This document shows, one piece after another, positions 1 to 10,281 of a stretch of DNA of 64,000 bases. The notes under the pieces were generated by a model. That model was not told where the DNA came from, made no database searches, and saw nothing but the letters and a program-made list of their open reading frames with translations. The stretch's first letter is position 1; each line of letters starts with the position of its first letter. The DNA lies in the NCBI RefSeq assembly GCF_002105155.1, contig NW_019028992.1:248001-312000 (forward strand), given 5' to 3'. Source of the stretch: Lobosporangium transversale. Its lineage: Eukaryota > Mortierellomycota > Mortierellomycetes > Mortierellales > Mortierellaceae. The position numbers were made by a program, and so were the translations under genes.

Positions 1-865
1 TCCATTAACTCTGTAATAGCATTGAACAATCTCCTGAGTATCTTGCTTTTGTGACAGGAAACAGACGTTCGTGACCATCCTGAGTGACAGTCCATGTTTT
101 TTTCATGAATTCGAAGACTCCTTGTGTAGCTGGGGAGCAGACTTTTTTCCTATTGCTGTGGTTGTTTATATTTTTATTTTTACTTTATTTTTATTTTTAA
201 TTTATTTTAATTTTAATTTAACTTTTATTACATAATCTCGTGGACCCTCGTTATCAAAAAACTTAAATTTATTTAAAGTGAGAAAAATGAAAAGAAAAGA
301 GAGACGAAGGCGAGGAAGAGAGAAAAGAGGGAACTTTGGACGGCATTGAGGAATAAGATAATTGAGGGAACGGGCAGGCCATTCCCCTACGACATGCATG
401 ACTTAGCCAAAAAAAAAAAAAAAAAAAAATCCCGTAGAGCCCCCAGAAAGTCGTCAACAAATATTTTAAATTGAACGAGCCGGAGACCGTGGCTTCGCCA
501 CGGCCGGCTCTTGCCTCGTTAGAAAATTCAATGCTTAGCCTCGTAAGACAACAAAAAGAAACATTGTCTACAGCAGCAAAAGGTTTATATTTTGACATAG
601 GAATGAAGACAATAAACTCACGTAGGCCTTTGGCCTTTTACTACTGTAAAAATTATGTGTAAACTGCACGTTTTTTTTATTACAAAACTAAAATACAAAG
701 CTAAAATATAGTAGATAAAACGCAATAAAGTAGAATACAAAATATACAAAATAAAATACAGTCGAAACTACAATCAAGAGGGAGAATATCTGGTAATCAC
801 AACATTTGATAGATTAACGACGGCGAGGAGGTAACGCAGTAAATGACAATCAAAAGACAATGTGG
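1..865. other. Repeat-rich flank without a recognisable gene
   Basis: No intact gene is visible. Translation of about 1-145 on the minus strand gives a short reading stretch broken by a frame change, which may be a decayed coding fragment, but I cannot assign it. The middle is AT-rich with a 21-nt A run near 410-430. A short GC-rich palindrome at 487-503 stands out and is listed separately. Confidence 0.4.
487..503. repeat. GC-rich hairpin downstream of Pif1 relic
   Basis: CCGTGGC and GCCACGG flank a 3-nt TTC loop, giving a perfect 7-bp stem. An outer GAGCCGG/CCGGCTC pair can extend the hairpin. It is a sharp GC island in AT-rich DNA and lies downstream of the stop codon of the minus-strand Pif1 relic. 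A Helitron would have its 3' terminal hairpin on that side. I do not see the expected CTRR end a few bases later, so the Helitron link is only a suggestion. Confidence 0.35.
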
Positions 866-1585
866 CTATAAAGCATCTTTGAAGACAATGTTCCGTGTGT
901 ATGTTCCTAGCCTATCTCTTACCTTGCCGTTCGCGATAAGTACCTTAAGATTATTTGGGTCTGTACACCGTGACAAAGCAACGTAGAGATGACCATGACT
1001 GAAAACATCTTGAGGAAGATAAACACCAACATGTTTGAGTGTCTGTCCCTGGGACTTGTTGACGGTCATGGCGAAGGCAGGCTTGACTGGAAATTGTCGT
1101 CTGCAGAACATGATCGGAGAAGAATGATCATCAAGTGTCGTAAGCGGTATGCGAGGAATAAAGACACACTCTCCTTGAAATTGTCCTTTCATAATCTCGG
1201 CCTGGATCATTCTTGTGCCTAATGCACGTACAATCATGCGAGCACCATTACATAGTCCGCGCTTTGGGTTCAAATTGCGAAGAAGGATGACGGGCTGACC
1301 AACCTTTAACTCCAGTTTAAACGGAGGCAAGCCTGGCGGGGAGAGGTTGTTCAGGTATTCCACAGGATAGTGAGCCGTAGCTGCTGCTTCGGGGTCTTGA
1401 AGGCTATCTTAACCAATATAACTGACTGACTGCTGGGTGCTACAGAGCATACTGGTGGCTAGTTGATTCAGTTTATCGACATCCTCATTAAGGGAACTCA
1501 AGATAGCGCGCTCAATGAGCATCTCAGGAAGGAGTCTAGCATTTTCGATATCCGGAAATATCTGCTTAATGAGTAACTGAAGACT
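866..1585 (-). pseudogene. Pif1-family (Helitron-type) helicase, C-terminal relic
   Basis: The minus-strand translation carries the C-terminal motifs of Pif1-like superfamily 1B helicases as found in Helitron Rep-Hel proteins: IERAILSSLNEDVDKLN near 1500-1550, YPVEYLNNLSPPGLPP, LKVGQPVILLRNLNP, MTVNKSQGQTLKHVGVYL and HLYVALSR near the end. These correspond to the late helicase motifs that contact DNA and ATP. The frame is broken by an in-frame TAA at about 1409-1411, and the upstream Walker A and B part is missing. A possible 3' splice site lies near 1586, preceded by a very A-rich stretch, and a short reading frame continues at about 1730-1815. It is read as a truncated, inactive copy. An ordinary cellular Pif1 is less likely because of the truncation and the phrasing YPVEYLNN, typical of Helitron copies. 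Confidence 0.75.
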
Positions 1586-1833
1586 GATGTTACATAAAAT
1601 GCATATAATATGATATAGTACGAAAAAATTAAAAAAATTAAAAAAATTAAAAAAATTAAAAAAATAAAAAATAAAAAATAAAAAATAAAAAAAAAAAAAG
1701 GAAATAAAGAGAGAACAAAATGTAGCTCACCTTCGCCTTTGCGTGGGTCTCTCATTTTCGATATCAAGGTCATGGTCAAAGCTTCGCTCGCGCACTGCTC
1801 CATGATTGGCTTCATTTGGATATGGCTGCTAAA

Positions 1834-2260
1834 TCAATGGATCAATGGACAGTAATAATCCGTTATAAAGTCATATCGATGGCGAGGAAGAGTATGATTA
1901 TATGAAATATTTAAAGTACGTAGAGCCCACCTTTCAGCACTCGGACATGTACTTCGATTATGTCCTGGGCACTTGCAAGTGCTACACATATGCGGCCTTT
2001 GGGGCTGGCTAACAATATTTGCCCTTATATATATATGATGAGAATAAAATAATAGAGGGCTAAATAAATAAAATAAAAAACAAAATAAAATAAAAATAAA
2101 AATAATAACTTCTTTACCCTCTCGTGGGACCAAAACCTGCTCCAGGCGTGAAGCGGACGGAAGGTTTGTGCGAAGCTCAACACGCTCTGTTTTTTGAGGG
2201 CAGAGCCGCCTATCATGCTTTTCACTGTTGCACAGACTACAGGTGCGGACCATGTGTTTA
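1834..2260 (-). pseudogene. Zinc-knuckle protein fragment (transposase-associated?)
   Basis: Two CX2CX4HX4C zinc knuckles are visible on the minus strand, CSLCNSEKHDRRLC near 2205-2250 and CSTCKCPGHNRSTC near 1940-1985. They are separated by an AT-rich, intron-like stretch at about 2010-2117. Knuckles with this spacing often occur at the C-terminus of Mutator-like transposases and of other fungal repeat-encoded proteins. A third Cys-rich stretch and a basic, charged stretch continue upstream at 2391-2765 on the same strand, so a longer multi-exon gene may once have existed. I could not place splice sites that keep the frame. The function is unknown; nucleic-acid binding is the only reasonable inference. 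Confidence 0.4.
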
Positions 2261-3684
2261 TGAAATCTAGGTGCTGAGAGAAAAATTCAAATTGACAATA
2301 TTGTAATTGTATTGGGTGAAAAAGACAGAAAAGGCGCTGCCTGCCTACTATATCCTCTACCACATTTAGTTTTGACATTTTTATTCTATTTCACCGCCAG
2401 AAATAAAAACTGGTCAAAATGAGAATGATTTTCATTTGACCAGTCATTATGGATTCTCCTGCGGGGGCTGGCTGCTCCAGAGAAGGACAAATACACTTAT
2501 ATTGAGAAGAGCAGCCGATGTTCAAGCATTCCCTGCAGCCAATCTCAGCTGCAATCCCAGTTTTTCTTGCCTTTCTTTCTTCAAGTTTTCTTTCCTCCTC
2601 TTCACTCTCACTCTTTTTCTCTTCTTTCTCCTCTTGTTCGAGTAAAGCAAGCAGGGTGTATTCGTCGATGGAGCTGTAGAACCCATCATACAACCCTTTA
2701 CTGCCTGTTGGCTTTGTATTAGTTCCTCTTCAGCGCCTACGGGTCGTTCTTTGATACGTTGCACAGCCCGCCGAGCTCGTCGTGCTTGGATAATATGTTG
2801 TACACCCGATGGATTTGGTGAAGTTGTGGAACGTGTAGAACGTGTGGAGTTTGTGGAGCGTGCGGAGCGTGTGGCAAAAAATCAAATTAAAAAATTTAGG
2901 TTCGGAGGTGGAGAGATTGAGGAAGCCAATTATCAAAGAAGCTTCATGATACATGCTTTTTTTTTTTGTTTCATCGTTTATTTTGTTTCTCTTTTGTTTA
3001 TTTTTGTTTCATCGTATCCCACCAGTCACTTCGCCTTTTTAAAGTCACCTTTTTTGGCTGTCACATAATTTTTTGTAATATTTTAATATAAGAGATAAGA
3101 GATTTTAATATAAGAGATAAAATAACCTCCATTTCAGACAATAAGCCACCGAATCAATCCAGCCATTGTATCTGATTCAAAGGCAGATCCTAAAAATATA
3201 TATTTTGGCCAAAGACTTTCTGACGAGAACTCAAATAAATTCCATGACTCTGAGGGTCCTTGTTATCAGAAAAAAAAAACTTTCTGGCGAGAACTCAAGG
3301 TAAACAATTTCATGCACCTAATTGTCATTGATTTTTCTTTAAGCTTATCTTGATAAATTGTTATATATATGCGAGCGACTCTCACGCTGGCGAAGGAGCA
3401 GGTTCAATAGCCGGTTTGGATGGCATGATGGTTATGTCAGGGTACCAGGCTAGTTTAAGCTTGATGCTCTATTTACGTATACAAAATACGACTTCAAGGA
3501 GGACTCTAGGCGAGATTTCGTTGGTGGACTGAGGTTGTCAAATACCCCACAGGAGTGTGCTGTAAATAGAGTTGCTTGTTCTTTGATTTTCCTAATGACT
3601 TCCATTTTTCTCATGAGCTCCTCGATCCTAATGTCCCGGCATCTAATATGATGTTCTGCAAATGATCCTTCTATATATCGCCAA
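2261..3684. other. Low-complexity interval with possible minus-strand exon remnants
   Basis: The stretch 2520-2765 reads on the minus strand as a charged, Lys/Arg/Glu-rich segment and may be an upstream exon of the zinc-knuckle fragment. At 2826-2872 there is a short array of 9-10-bp units of the type GGAGCGTGT. The part at 3550-3660 has diverged similarity to 9920-10020, described with the carboxylesterase duplication. No other gene is recognised. Confidence 0.35.
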
Positions 3685-3856
3685 TTTCATTTGGTCATGA
3701 TACCTTATATTTTTAATCTAAAAACGATGATTGAATTGTTCTGGTGGCATTTCACTACGTGACGGACTTGCAACAATACTCGCAACAAGCGAGCCAATTG
3801 GCTGCCAATACACTCGAAAGTATTCAAAAAATATAAGGTATCATGACCAAATGAAA
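3685..3856. mobile_element. Small foldback/MITE-like element
   Basis: Two arms of about 30 bp are inverted copies of each other. TTTCATTTGGTCATGATACC starts at 3685 and its reverse complement ends at 3856; pairing continues through TTATATTTTT. The spacer of about 112 bp has no coding capacity. Size, long terminal inverted repeats and lack of an ORF fit a miniature inverted-repeat element. No clear target-site duplication was found, so the superfamily is open. Confidence 0.6.
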
Positions 3857-3931
3857 CGGGCTAAATGTTTTTTTTTTTTTTTTTTTTTCACAAAATAAAG
3901 TTCAAAAACAGCGCTACAGTTTCTGCTGTAA

Positions 3932-6900
3932 CCCTAGAAACCCCACGTATTGTAAACATTATTTGTAGTTTCAACTGGCCCTTAGTTTCTTAATTTGTCT
4001 AGGAGATAGGAATGCATTAGAAATTGTTCAAAATATAAACAGGTTTTTTTTCGATCCACCCCTTTAAATATCTAGTATATTGCTTCGTCCTGATCTTGAA
4101 CTATTTCTTCATTCCTTCTATACCTTCACCTTTCTTCACTATTTTATCCTTGCTTCGGTCATGGCTTACTATAGCGGACTACGAGCCTCCTGTCTCTACC
4201 CCGAGATCACTATCCCAACCCTTGGCACAGTCAGAGGAACGCTCGACAAAACAGGTCAAGTAGCCAAGTTCTTGAATGTGCCTGTAGCTACTGTACCTGA
4301 GAGATGGCGTCCTGCTGTCAAAGCACAGTCATGGCAAGGTGTCCGTGATGCTACTACACCAGGGTAAGGAGCCGTGCTTTGGATGAAGGGATCAATGGTA
4401 TAGGGGTCACCTACCGCGCGATGAAATGAGCGTATCGGTGGCTAATACAAATACCTAATTTCGAAAAAAAAATAAAAAAAAAAAATAGCCCACTATCACC
4501 ACAAGAAACCAAGACCAAGGCTGCTATCTTCAGTGGAAATCCTTCGAAAATGGACTACAATACACATATGGATGAATATGACTGCCTTGGCTGTAATGTC
4601 TATATGCCTGCCATTGCCACCGCTGAAGATGCAGATCTGCCAGTGATTGTTTGGGCCTTTGGAGGTGGCTTTAAGAACGGAGGAGTATCATGTCCAATTT
4701 TTGGTAATTTAATGAACCAAACTGTCGACTGAGGAGAGAATGCTGATGTATGAAGGACATTCCCACCTTTACTTACTGAAGCTAATGCTTAATACTCTTA
4801 ATATGCTATATCTATATAGATTGCACTCCAATCGTCATAAACGCAATTGAGCTACAAAAGCCTGTTGTGATAGTCAGTCTCAACTATCGTATTAACTACT
4901 TTGGTTTCCTCACCTCTAAAGAGATGGTCCTTGATGCTCAGCAATATGCTTCTTCTATTCCACCACAGCTTCGTACTTGGTACCACAACTCTGTTGGCAA
5001 TTGGGGGCTCTTGGATCTGATCATGGGTCTGGAGTGGGTTCAAGAACATATTAGTGCTTTCTCTGGTAATCCAAAGAGAGTGACTCTGATGGGTCAATCC
5101 GCAGGCTCTACAGCTGCATCCTATTTCAATATGCTCCCTCAATGTCATGGCCTGTACCAGCGTGCGATCATGCAATCTGGTGGAGTATCAATGCTGCCAG
5201 CTGTACGTCCTGAGTATGAAGGCCAATGTGTGTTTGATCATCTGTGCAGGTCGCTTCAGATGCCAGATGATCTAGAGCCATTGGAGAAGGTAGCATGGCT
5301 ACGTGCAGTGCCTGCAGATGTCATTGCAGAGCTGCTGAATGATACTCCGTTAGTCTTCTTCAGGCCCTCAATCGATGGTATTATCTGTAAGGAGAACGCA
5401 CAACTAGATGTATGTGACTTTAGGAAATATAATCCAAACCTGGAGTGGGTCTTAACAGGAACCTGTACCAATGAAGGTAAGTTATTGCTTTTAACCATGA
5501 CTCTTATACTGTCTGCAAATCTCCCATCATGCACATTAGCTCCTGATGTGCCTTTCACTCATCCTCTATTTTTATTCTTTTTATAAAAAAAAAAAAAAAA
5601 AAACAGCTTCCATATTCTTGAAAACATGCGGTGCAACTACAATAGCGGATTTTTCATTTTTTAAGGAGCGCATCTGTCCTCCAGCCGATTATCATCTTTT
5701 TGATCAGCTATTTGGGGTCCCTGCGACAAACAAAGAGGTCATGGCGACCGTCGTCAATACTTTGTCATCCTACAATTTTGAATATCCAGTCTATCAGGTC
5801 TGTGAAGCCATCGCTACTCATCCGTCATGTCATTTGACCCAGTATCGTTTCGAAAGAGGAGTTGAAAAGCTGGGTAAGGTGATGCCAGGCCTTGGCATTT
5901 TTCATGGAACAGACCTTTTCTTCACATTTGGCAACAACTCGCATACACAGAGGATCCTTAATGAAGACGAAAGGACCTTTGCAAAGAAAGTTCAAGCTGT
6001 GTGGATCGAGTTTGCAACTGCCAGTTCTCCTGAGGAGTCATACTTGCCGAAAATGCCTCAATTGACTGGCCCTACTACTTCCGATACAACGATAACCTGC
6101 GGTGGTCTTGAAGACCAAAAGAAGAGTGAAGCCATCTTGTTCTCAAAGTCACTAGAAGTTGTCAGGACCTCAATCTCACCTATGACCATGATGTCCGACG
6201 CTGAGATCGACTTTTGCCGAAGAGCACATGCCTTTGCTGCAGAGATGGCTAGATGTGGCAAGGGAATGGGTTTTGGCTCTCCTCCGGTATTTGATATTTG
6301 CACAATCATTGGGACTGATGGCACTGTACCACGTCCACTAACCCAGTCTCGACCATCATCAGTACCATCAACACCACCATCGTTATCACTGTCATCTTCT
6401 AAGGCAGAACCGGAACATAGGAGTTTAATGAGGACAGTAGCGCGCCTCTGATGAACTATACACAATCGAGATACAGAGATCTTTGTAAATAGAAAATGAA
6501 CTCCTTGTAAATAGAAAATGACCCGTAAAGGCGCTAATAAAAAGCTGAAAGCTGTGTCGCAAACAAGAAGTGAGGGAAGCAAGCTAGGGGGCCTATGTTC
6601 CACCTCTATCTTTATAATGATATCAGTGGTGTCTCCTAGAGCCGCGCAGAGCGATATAGAGGTACATTAACCAGTTAATGTCGCGTATCTGTCAGGTCTG
6701 GTTTTTTTTTTAAACTCGAACGGAGAAGCAAATTGGTTATCCGAAGTGCTTATTTCTTCATTTACGTCATCAAGTTTTATATTTCATAGAAACTGCCTAT
6801 ATGCCTTGTGTCGCATGATTTGTATAGATGTGGTGGGTGTGTGCATGGTCCCTTGATCAGAAAAAGCGCTTGATACCAAAGGGTTCGGAATGCTTTGATT

Positions 6901-7015
6901 AGAAAGAAGGGCTTGAAGGAATATCTGAAGGGCAGAAGGAAAAATAAAACAAGTAAAAAATAAAGAGCTAACTATAGGATGTGGTCCTCGACATACTTGG
7001 TATCACTACCATAAA
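3932..7015. repeat. 3.08-kb direct repeat, copy A (carboxylesterase unit)
   Basis: This segment appears base-for-base identical to 10282-13365 (constant offset of 6350), including introns, homopolymer runs and 3' flank. The first mismatch on the right is at 7016 (T against C), followed by scattered mismatches up to about 7075. On the left, similarity becomes weak before the CCCTAGAAACC at 3932. Confidence 0.9.
4161..6451 (+). CDS. Type-B carboxylesterase/lipase, copy A
   Basis: Four exons (4161-4363, 4489-4703, 4820-5476, 5607-6451) join in frame to give about 639 residues. The protein is an alpha/beta-hydrolase of the carboxylesterase type-B (cholinesterase-like) family, which hydrolyses carboxylic esters or lipids. 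Visible motifs are the oxyanion-hole loop AFGGGF, the nucleophile elbow GQSAG (the family norm is GESAG) and the histidine region GIFHGTDLFFTFGN. No clear secretion signal is seen; the N-terminus starts MAYYSGLRAS, so an intracellular site or unconventional export is possible. The C-terminal ~50 residues are Ser/Pro-rich. The start is the first ATG in the esterase frame. An AATAAA lies near 6534. Introns 1 and 3 have A-rich runs directly before the acceptor AG. The substrate cannot be inferred. Confidence 0.88.
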
Positions 7016-7826
7016 TGACAAATTGGCAGTTTGGCCAAAATAACACCGAGTGCCGTAACTTTCCAGGGAATAACGATTGTTTTATCTAGTATATTTGAAG
7101 AAAGAAACCTTTGATTTGCCATCTCTCGGAATTCTTCATCCAACCAAATAAACCCCCCCAGCTCCTATGTAGTCATTATTATTCCTGTTATTTCCATCAT
7201 TACCATACTTCGCACGTGTTCAGAAGTCCTCAAGCAATTTTTCCGTCTTCAACGCGAACAGAGATGGTGTCTATGTCATAGATGATTATATTTCGCGTTG
7301 AGGGGAGGGGAGGGGGATTGCCACTCGATGGCCTGGTTTCAATAAAGGCCGATGACATCTGAAGCGGGATCTGTCCCTGGAATAGGGATTGCCTCTTAAC
7401 TATCCGATTTGGAATATCAATTTCAATATAAGTTCATCGACGGCTCGGTTCCGGTATATTCTTTTGCAATAGTGTTAGAAAGGCTCGAGATCGCCTAGGA
7501 GCTTGGCTGGCAAGTTTTCATTAAGGACAAAGGATGGTCTTCTCGAGAGCGGTGTACATGCCACATTATAGAAGAGTATGAGCGGCTCAGCTCCGAATCT
7601 CCAGTTCAGCAGGAACTATAAAGGTCTCAACTCTAATGGATTTCTCATTCTTGAACACTCTTCCATTTCAGAAGAGAGGATGGGACGAGAAGGCTTCCTA
7701 CTACATAGAGGCAACGATGGCTGTCTCAGTCACCCCAAAGAATTATCAAGATATAGGAATAACGTGAGGGCCAGGAACAGTCGACCCTCTCTCAGTGCAA
7801 GGCTCTGGGCGTACCTTTTGTGTTGC

Positions 7827-7861
<35 letters not shown>

Positions 7862-8059
7862 TTTTAGTGTGTATAATATTTCTATATCTCCATCACTCCA
7901 CCAGAATAAAGCAAAGCTAGAAAAGAACCAGTTAACCGAGAAAAATAACCTCACAGGCAAGGCAAAAATTAGAATACATTTAAAATATATTGATGTTAGA
8001 GATCGAGGGCAGGTTAGCCGGGCAAAGAGAGTTCAGCTTCAGCTTTCTTTTTTTTCTAG
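7016..8059. other. Interval between carboxylesterase copy A and LINE relic
   Basis: The first ~60 bp are a diverged continuation of the duplicated unit (compare 13366-13430). Beyond that I recognise no gene. An ORF of 165 codons at 7578-8075 crosses a T run of about 32 nt at 7830-7860 and lacks recognisable features, so it is not called. Confidence 0.4.
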
Positions 8060-8505
8060 CTGCTTGATGACCTGATCCAAAGCAATGTCAATACCGTGGA
8101 CACAGGCATGGTGACATTTCCAGTTTGTTGTTAGGATGATACTAAGGAGTAAGAAGGTAGGTAAATCGCTGAGTGGATTGATCTTCGTCAGGTTGGAATA
8201 GAACAGCGATTCTAGTAGGAAGGCTCACCAACCGTTTTCTCTGACAAATTTTTTCATTGTAACTTGCCACACTTCTAGCTTTTTAGGAGAGCTGAAGAGC
8301 AGGTGTCATTCCATCTCAGGGAACTTCCTACATATTAGGCAATTTAGACAAGTTACAGGGAACTTATCAGGCATGTACCGATGGAGGCAAACACCGAAGG
8401 GAAGTTTGTCAGTGAGTAATCTCCACCACACATTTCTTTTGCGTTGCACTTAGAAAGTGGTTGTATTTGAGTCCCACCCAAACCATCCGACCCTATCCTT
8501 CTTTA
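8060..8505 (-). pseudogene. LINE reverse-transcriptase 3' relic (zf-RVT region)
   Basis: Minus-strand translation gives WWRLLTDKLPFGVCLHRYMP followed by a CLNCLICR Cys cluster and, after a stop codon, HLLFSSPKKLEVW. This order (WR..L..KLP.G..L.R.MP, then Cys pair, then H and K..VW) is characteristic of the zinc-binding region after the reverse transcriptase in Tad- and I-like LINEs. Stops occur in or next to the conserved part, so it is dead. The fragment ends at the left terminus of the TA-flanked DNA transposon at 8524, suggesting that transposon jumped into or beside the relic. Confidence 0.6.
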
Positions 8506-8523
8506 GTATAACCATGTCAACTA

Positions 8524-9767
8524 TAGTGCCGTTCATCTAGTCACGAATAAAATTAGGGAAAAACCTTAATTTGTTGCGTTTTGGGGTCGTCGCAGCCACA
8601 TTGTTTATGAAGTGCTAATGGCCACCAAGTTGGTGTACATCAATCATCACTTATACAACTGCAGCATATCGAAGATACAATGGGTGCTTTAAATAAAACA
8701 AAGAGACACTTGCGCGATGCTCGCAAAAAAAAAAAGCAAAGCGCAGAGCTATCGAAGCAGCACAGAATTTGCAGATGGAAATCGTAGATGACTCAGTTGT
8801 TGTAGAGCTTAGCAGCGTTGAACTCGGGGAGGATTTAGTCAAACCTCAGCATATTCAGGACTGGGATGATATAAAGAACGATCCAGGGACTGAGGGAGAG
8901 TTGGGGGATGAGACAGAAGAGGAAGATTGGATTATGAGGGTGTGCTCCAACAACGATTTCTGGCAGAAACTGCAGCCCCAGATGCAAGAAGCAGCCAAAG
9001 CAGTGAAGACCACAAAAGCATATGCAGGAACTTCTCGATCTGCAATTTTCCGCAAGAATCAAAGACTTAAAACGGCTGCCATGGGCACACCATCTCTCAC
9101 TTCAATTGGCTTTATTGGGATATCAAAGGAGCCTGCAGAGAGTTCTACCAATAACCATAATCAGCAACAAAGTATGTATAAATCGTTTCAAATTTATCAT
9201 TCTGAACTTTTTTTTATTTTTTTATTGGCGAATACAATCAAAAGCATAGATTTATTTGGTATTATTGAAGCAATATCTCTTTTCCCAAAGGCTTTAAGCT
9301 CAGTGGACATCATCACCATTCGAAAATACGCAAGGAAGTGCTTTCGATATATGGACGCATATCGAAAAAATATGTCTGGCCAAGTTGCTGAGCAACAAGT
9401 GAAAAAATATAGGTCTCATCGACGTATCCCAGCAAATTGGGGATTTAAAATTACAGTCCACTGAATAGTTTTTATATGTATCACACCCTTTATTGATGTC
9501 ATAACAAATAAAGTTTAGCCAATCATATTTCGAGATTTATGTAGCGTTTTGCCCCTCACATATGAAAATGGTTCATTTTTTTTTGATGGTAGCTCAAGAA
9601 GAAGAAGTCATATCGACAAAAACCCTCTATTTTACCAAAGAGAAATGGCAAGTGAAGAAGAATTTAGAGCTACTTTTTACCTGAGATTGATAACTGGGGT
9701 GTTGCTCCTCTTCTCCCTCAGGCCAAATTTTTCTGAAAAAATTTTCGTGACTAGATGAACGGCACTG
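8524..9767. mobile_element. Tc1/mariner-like deletion derivative, 1.24 kb
   Basis: Terminal inverted repeats of about 24 bp (right end reading CAGTGCCGTTCATC inward, left end TAGTGCCGTTCATC, one mismatch) are flanked on both sides by TA at 8522-8523 and 9768-9769. A TA target duplication and CAGTG-type ends are the signature of the Tc1/mariner/pogo superfamily. The interior codes for a protein fragment lacking any visible DDE catalytic core, so the element is non-autonomous. It lies between the two carboxylesterase copies. Confidence 0.75.
8680..9464 (+). pseudogene. Transposase-derived fragment inside the TA-flanked element
   Basis: An ATG at 8680 opens a basic N-terminus (MGALNKTKRHLRDARKKK). 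An 11-nt A run then puts the downstream reading frame out of register by one base. The downstream frame runs through an acidic segment with DWDDIKN and EEEDWI, then an AT-rich intron-like stretch at about 9170-9290. It resumes with ARKCFRYMDAYRKNMSGQ and KKYRSHRRIP and stops at 9464. The last segment resembles, from memory, a region of fungal DDE transposases that precedes or follows the catalytic domain. No DDE triad is visible. The frame break may be real decay or an assembly error in the A run. Confidence 0.5.
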
Positions 9768-10281
9768 TATAAAGTAAAAGTGTAATTGAGTTGAGTCAAA
9801 CTGAATTAAGGAAGGCTGGGTCAACCTTCCATAAATAATCGAGAGGAAGTGTCGTCTCTGTAAAAGTGGAAGATTATATAGTAAAGCTTAAAAATGGGCG
9901 GAAGGAGTTGTCACAGTTAGCACTTTGACAGAGTTGATCGTAGTTGCTTGCTCTTTTGCCTTCCTAGTTACTTTACACCTCATGAGATCCTCAAATCCCT
10001 GTATCTTGGCACCTATAGTCGGTCATACCTATAATAAATTTGAAAAACCAATTCTTCTGTAAAATATCCAATTCAAGAATAACCATATTTAAGCGAAGAC
10101 AGGTCAAACATCGCATAAACTGGTCCTTCAAAACATGACGATTCACAAATTATCCTTCTTTGTTGCGTCAAGCAAAAGAAATTCAAAGACAATAACCACA
10201 AGAGGTGCGCGACTGGATACGATTGAGAGGCTACTTTTTGCCGTTCTTGATTTTACCCAGGGCTTGCGGCCCCTGCTGCAG
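9768..10281. other. Intergenic flank left of carboxylesterase copy B
   Basis: No gene is recognised. The part at about 9920-10020 is a diverged relative of 3550-3660: both share GTTGCTTG, CTTTG/CTTTTG, TTCCTA and CTCATGAG in the same order. This shows that the duplicated unit once extended further left than the identical tract. Confidence 0.5.

Noticed and set aside
6058-6603. 181-codon antisense ORF over the carboxylesterase 3' exon (and its twin at 12408-12953)
   Set aside because: It is a shadow of the esterase frame, duplicated only because the whole unit is duplicated.
7578-8075. 165-codon ORF
   Set aside because: It runs through a T run of about 32 nt (poly-Phe) and into a LINE relic on the other strand. 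No recognisable domain is seen.
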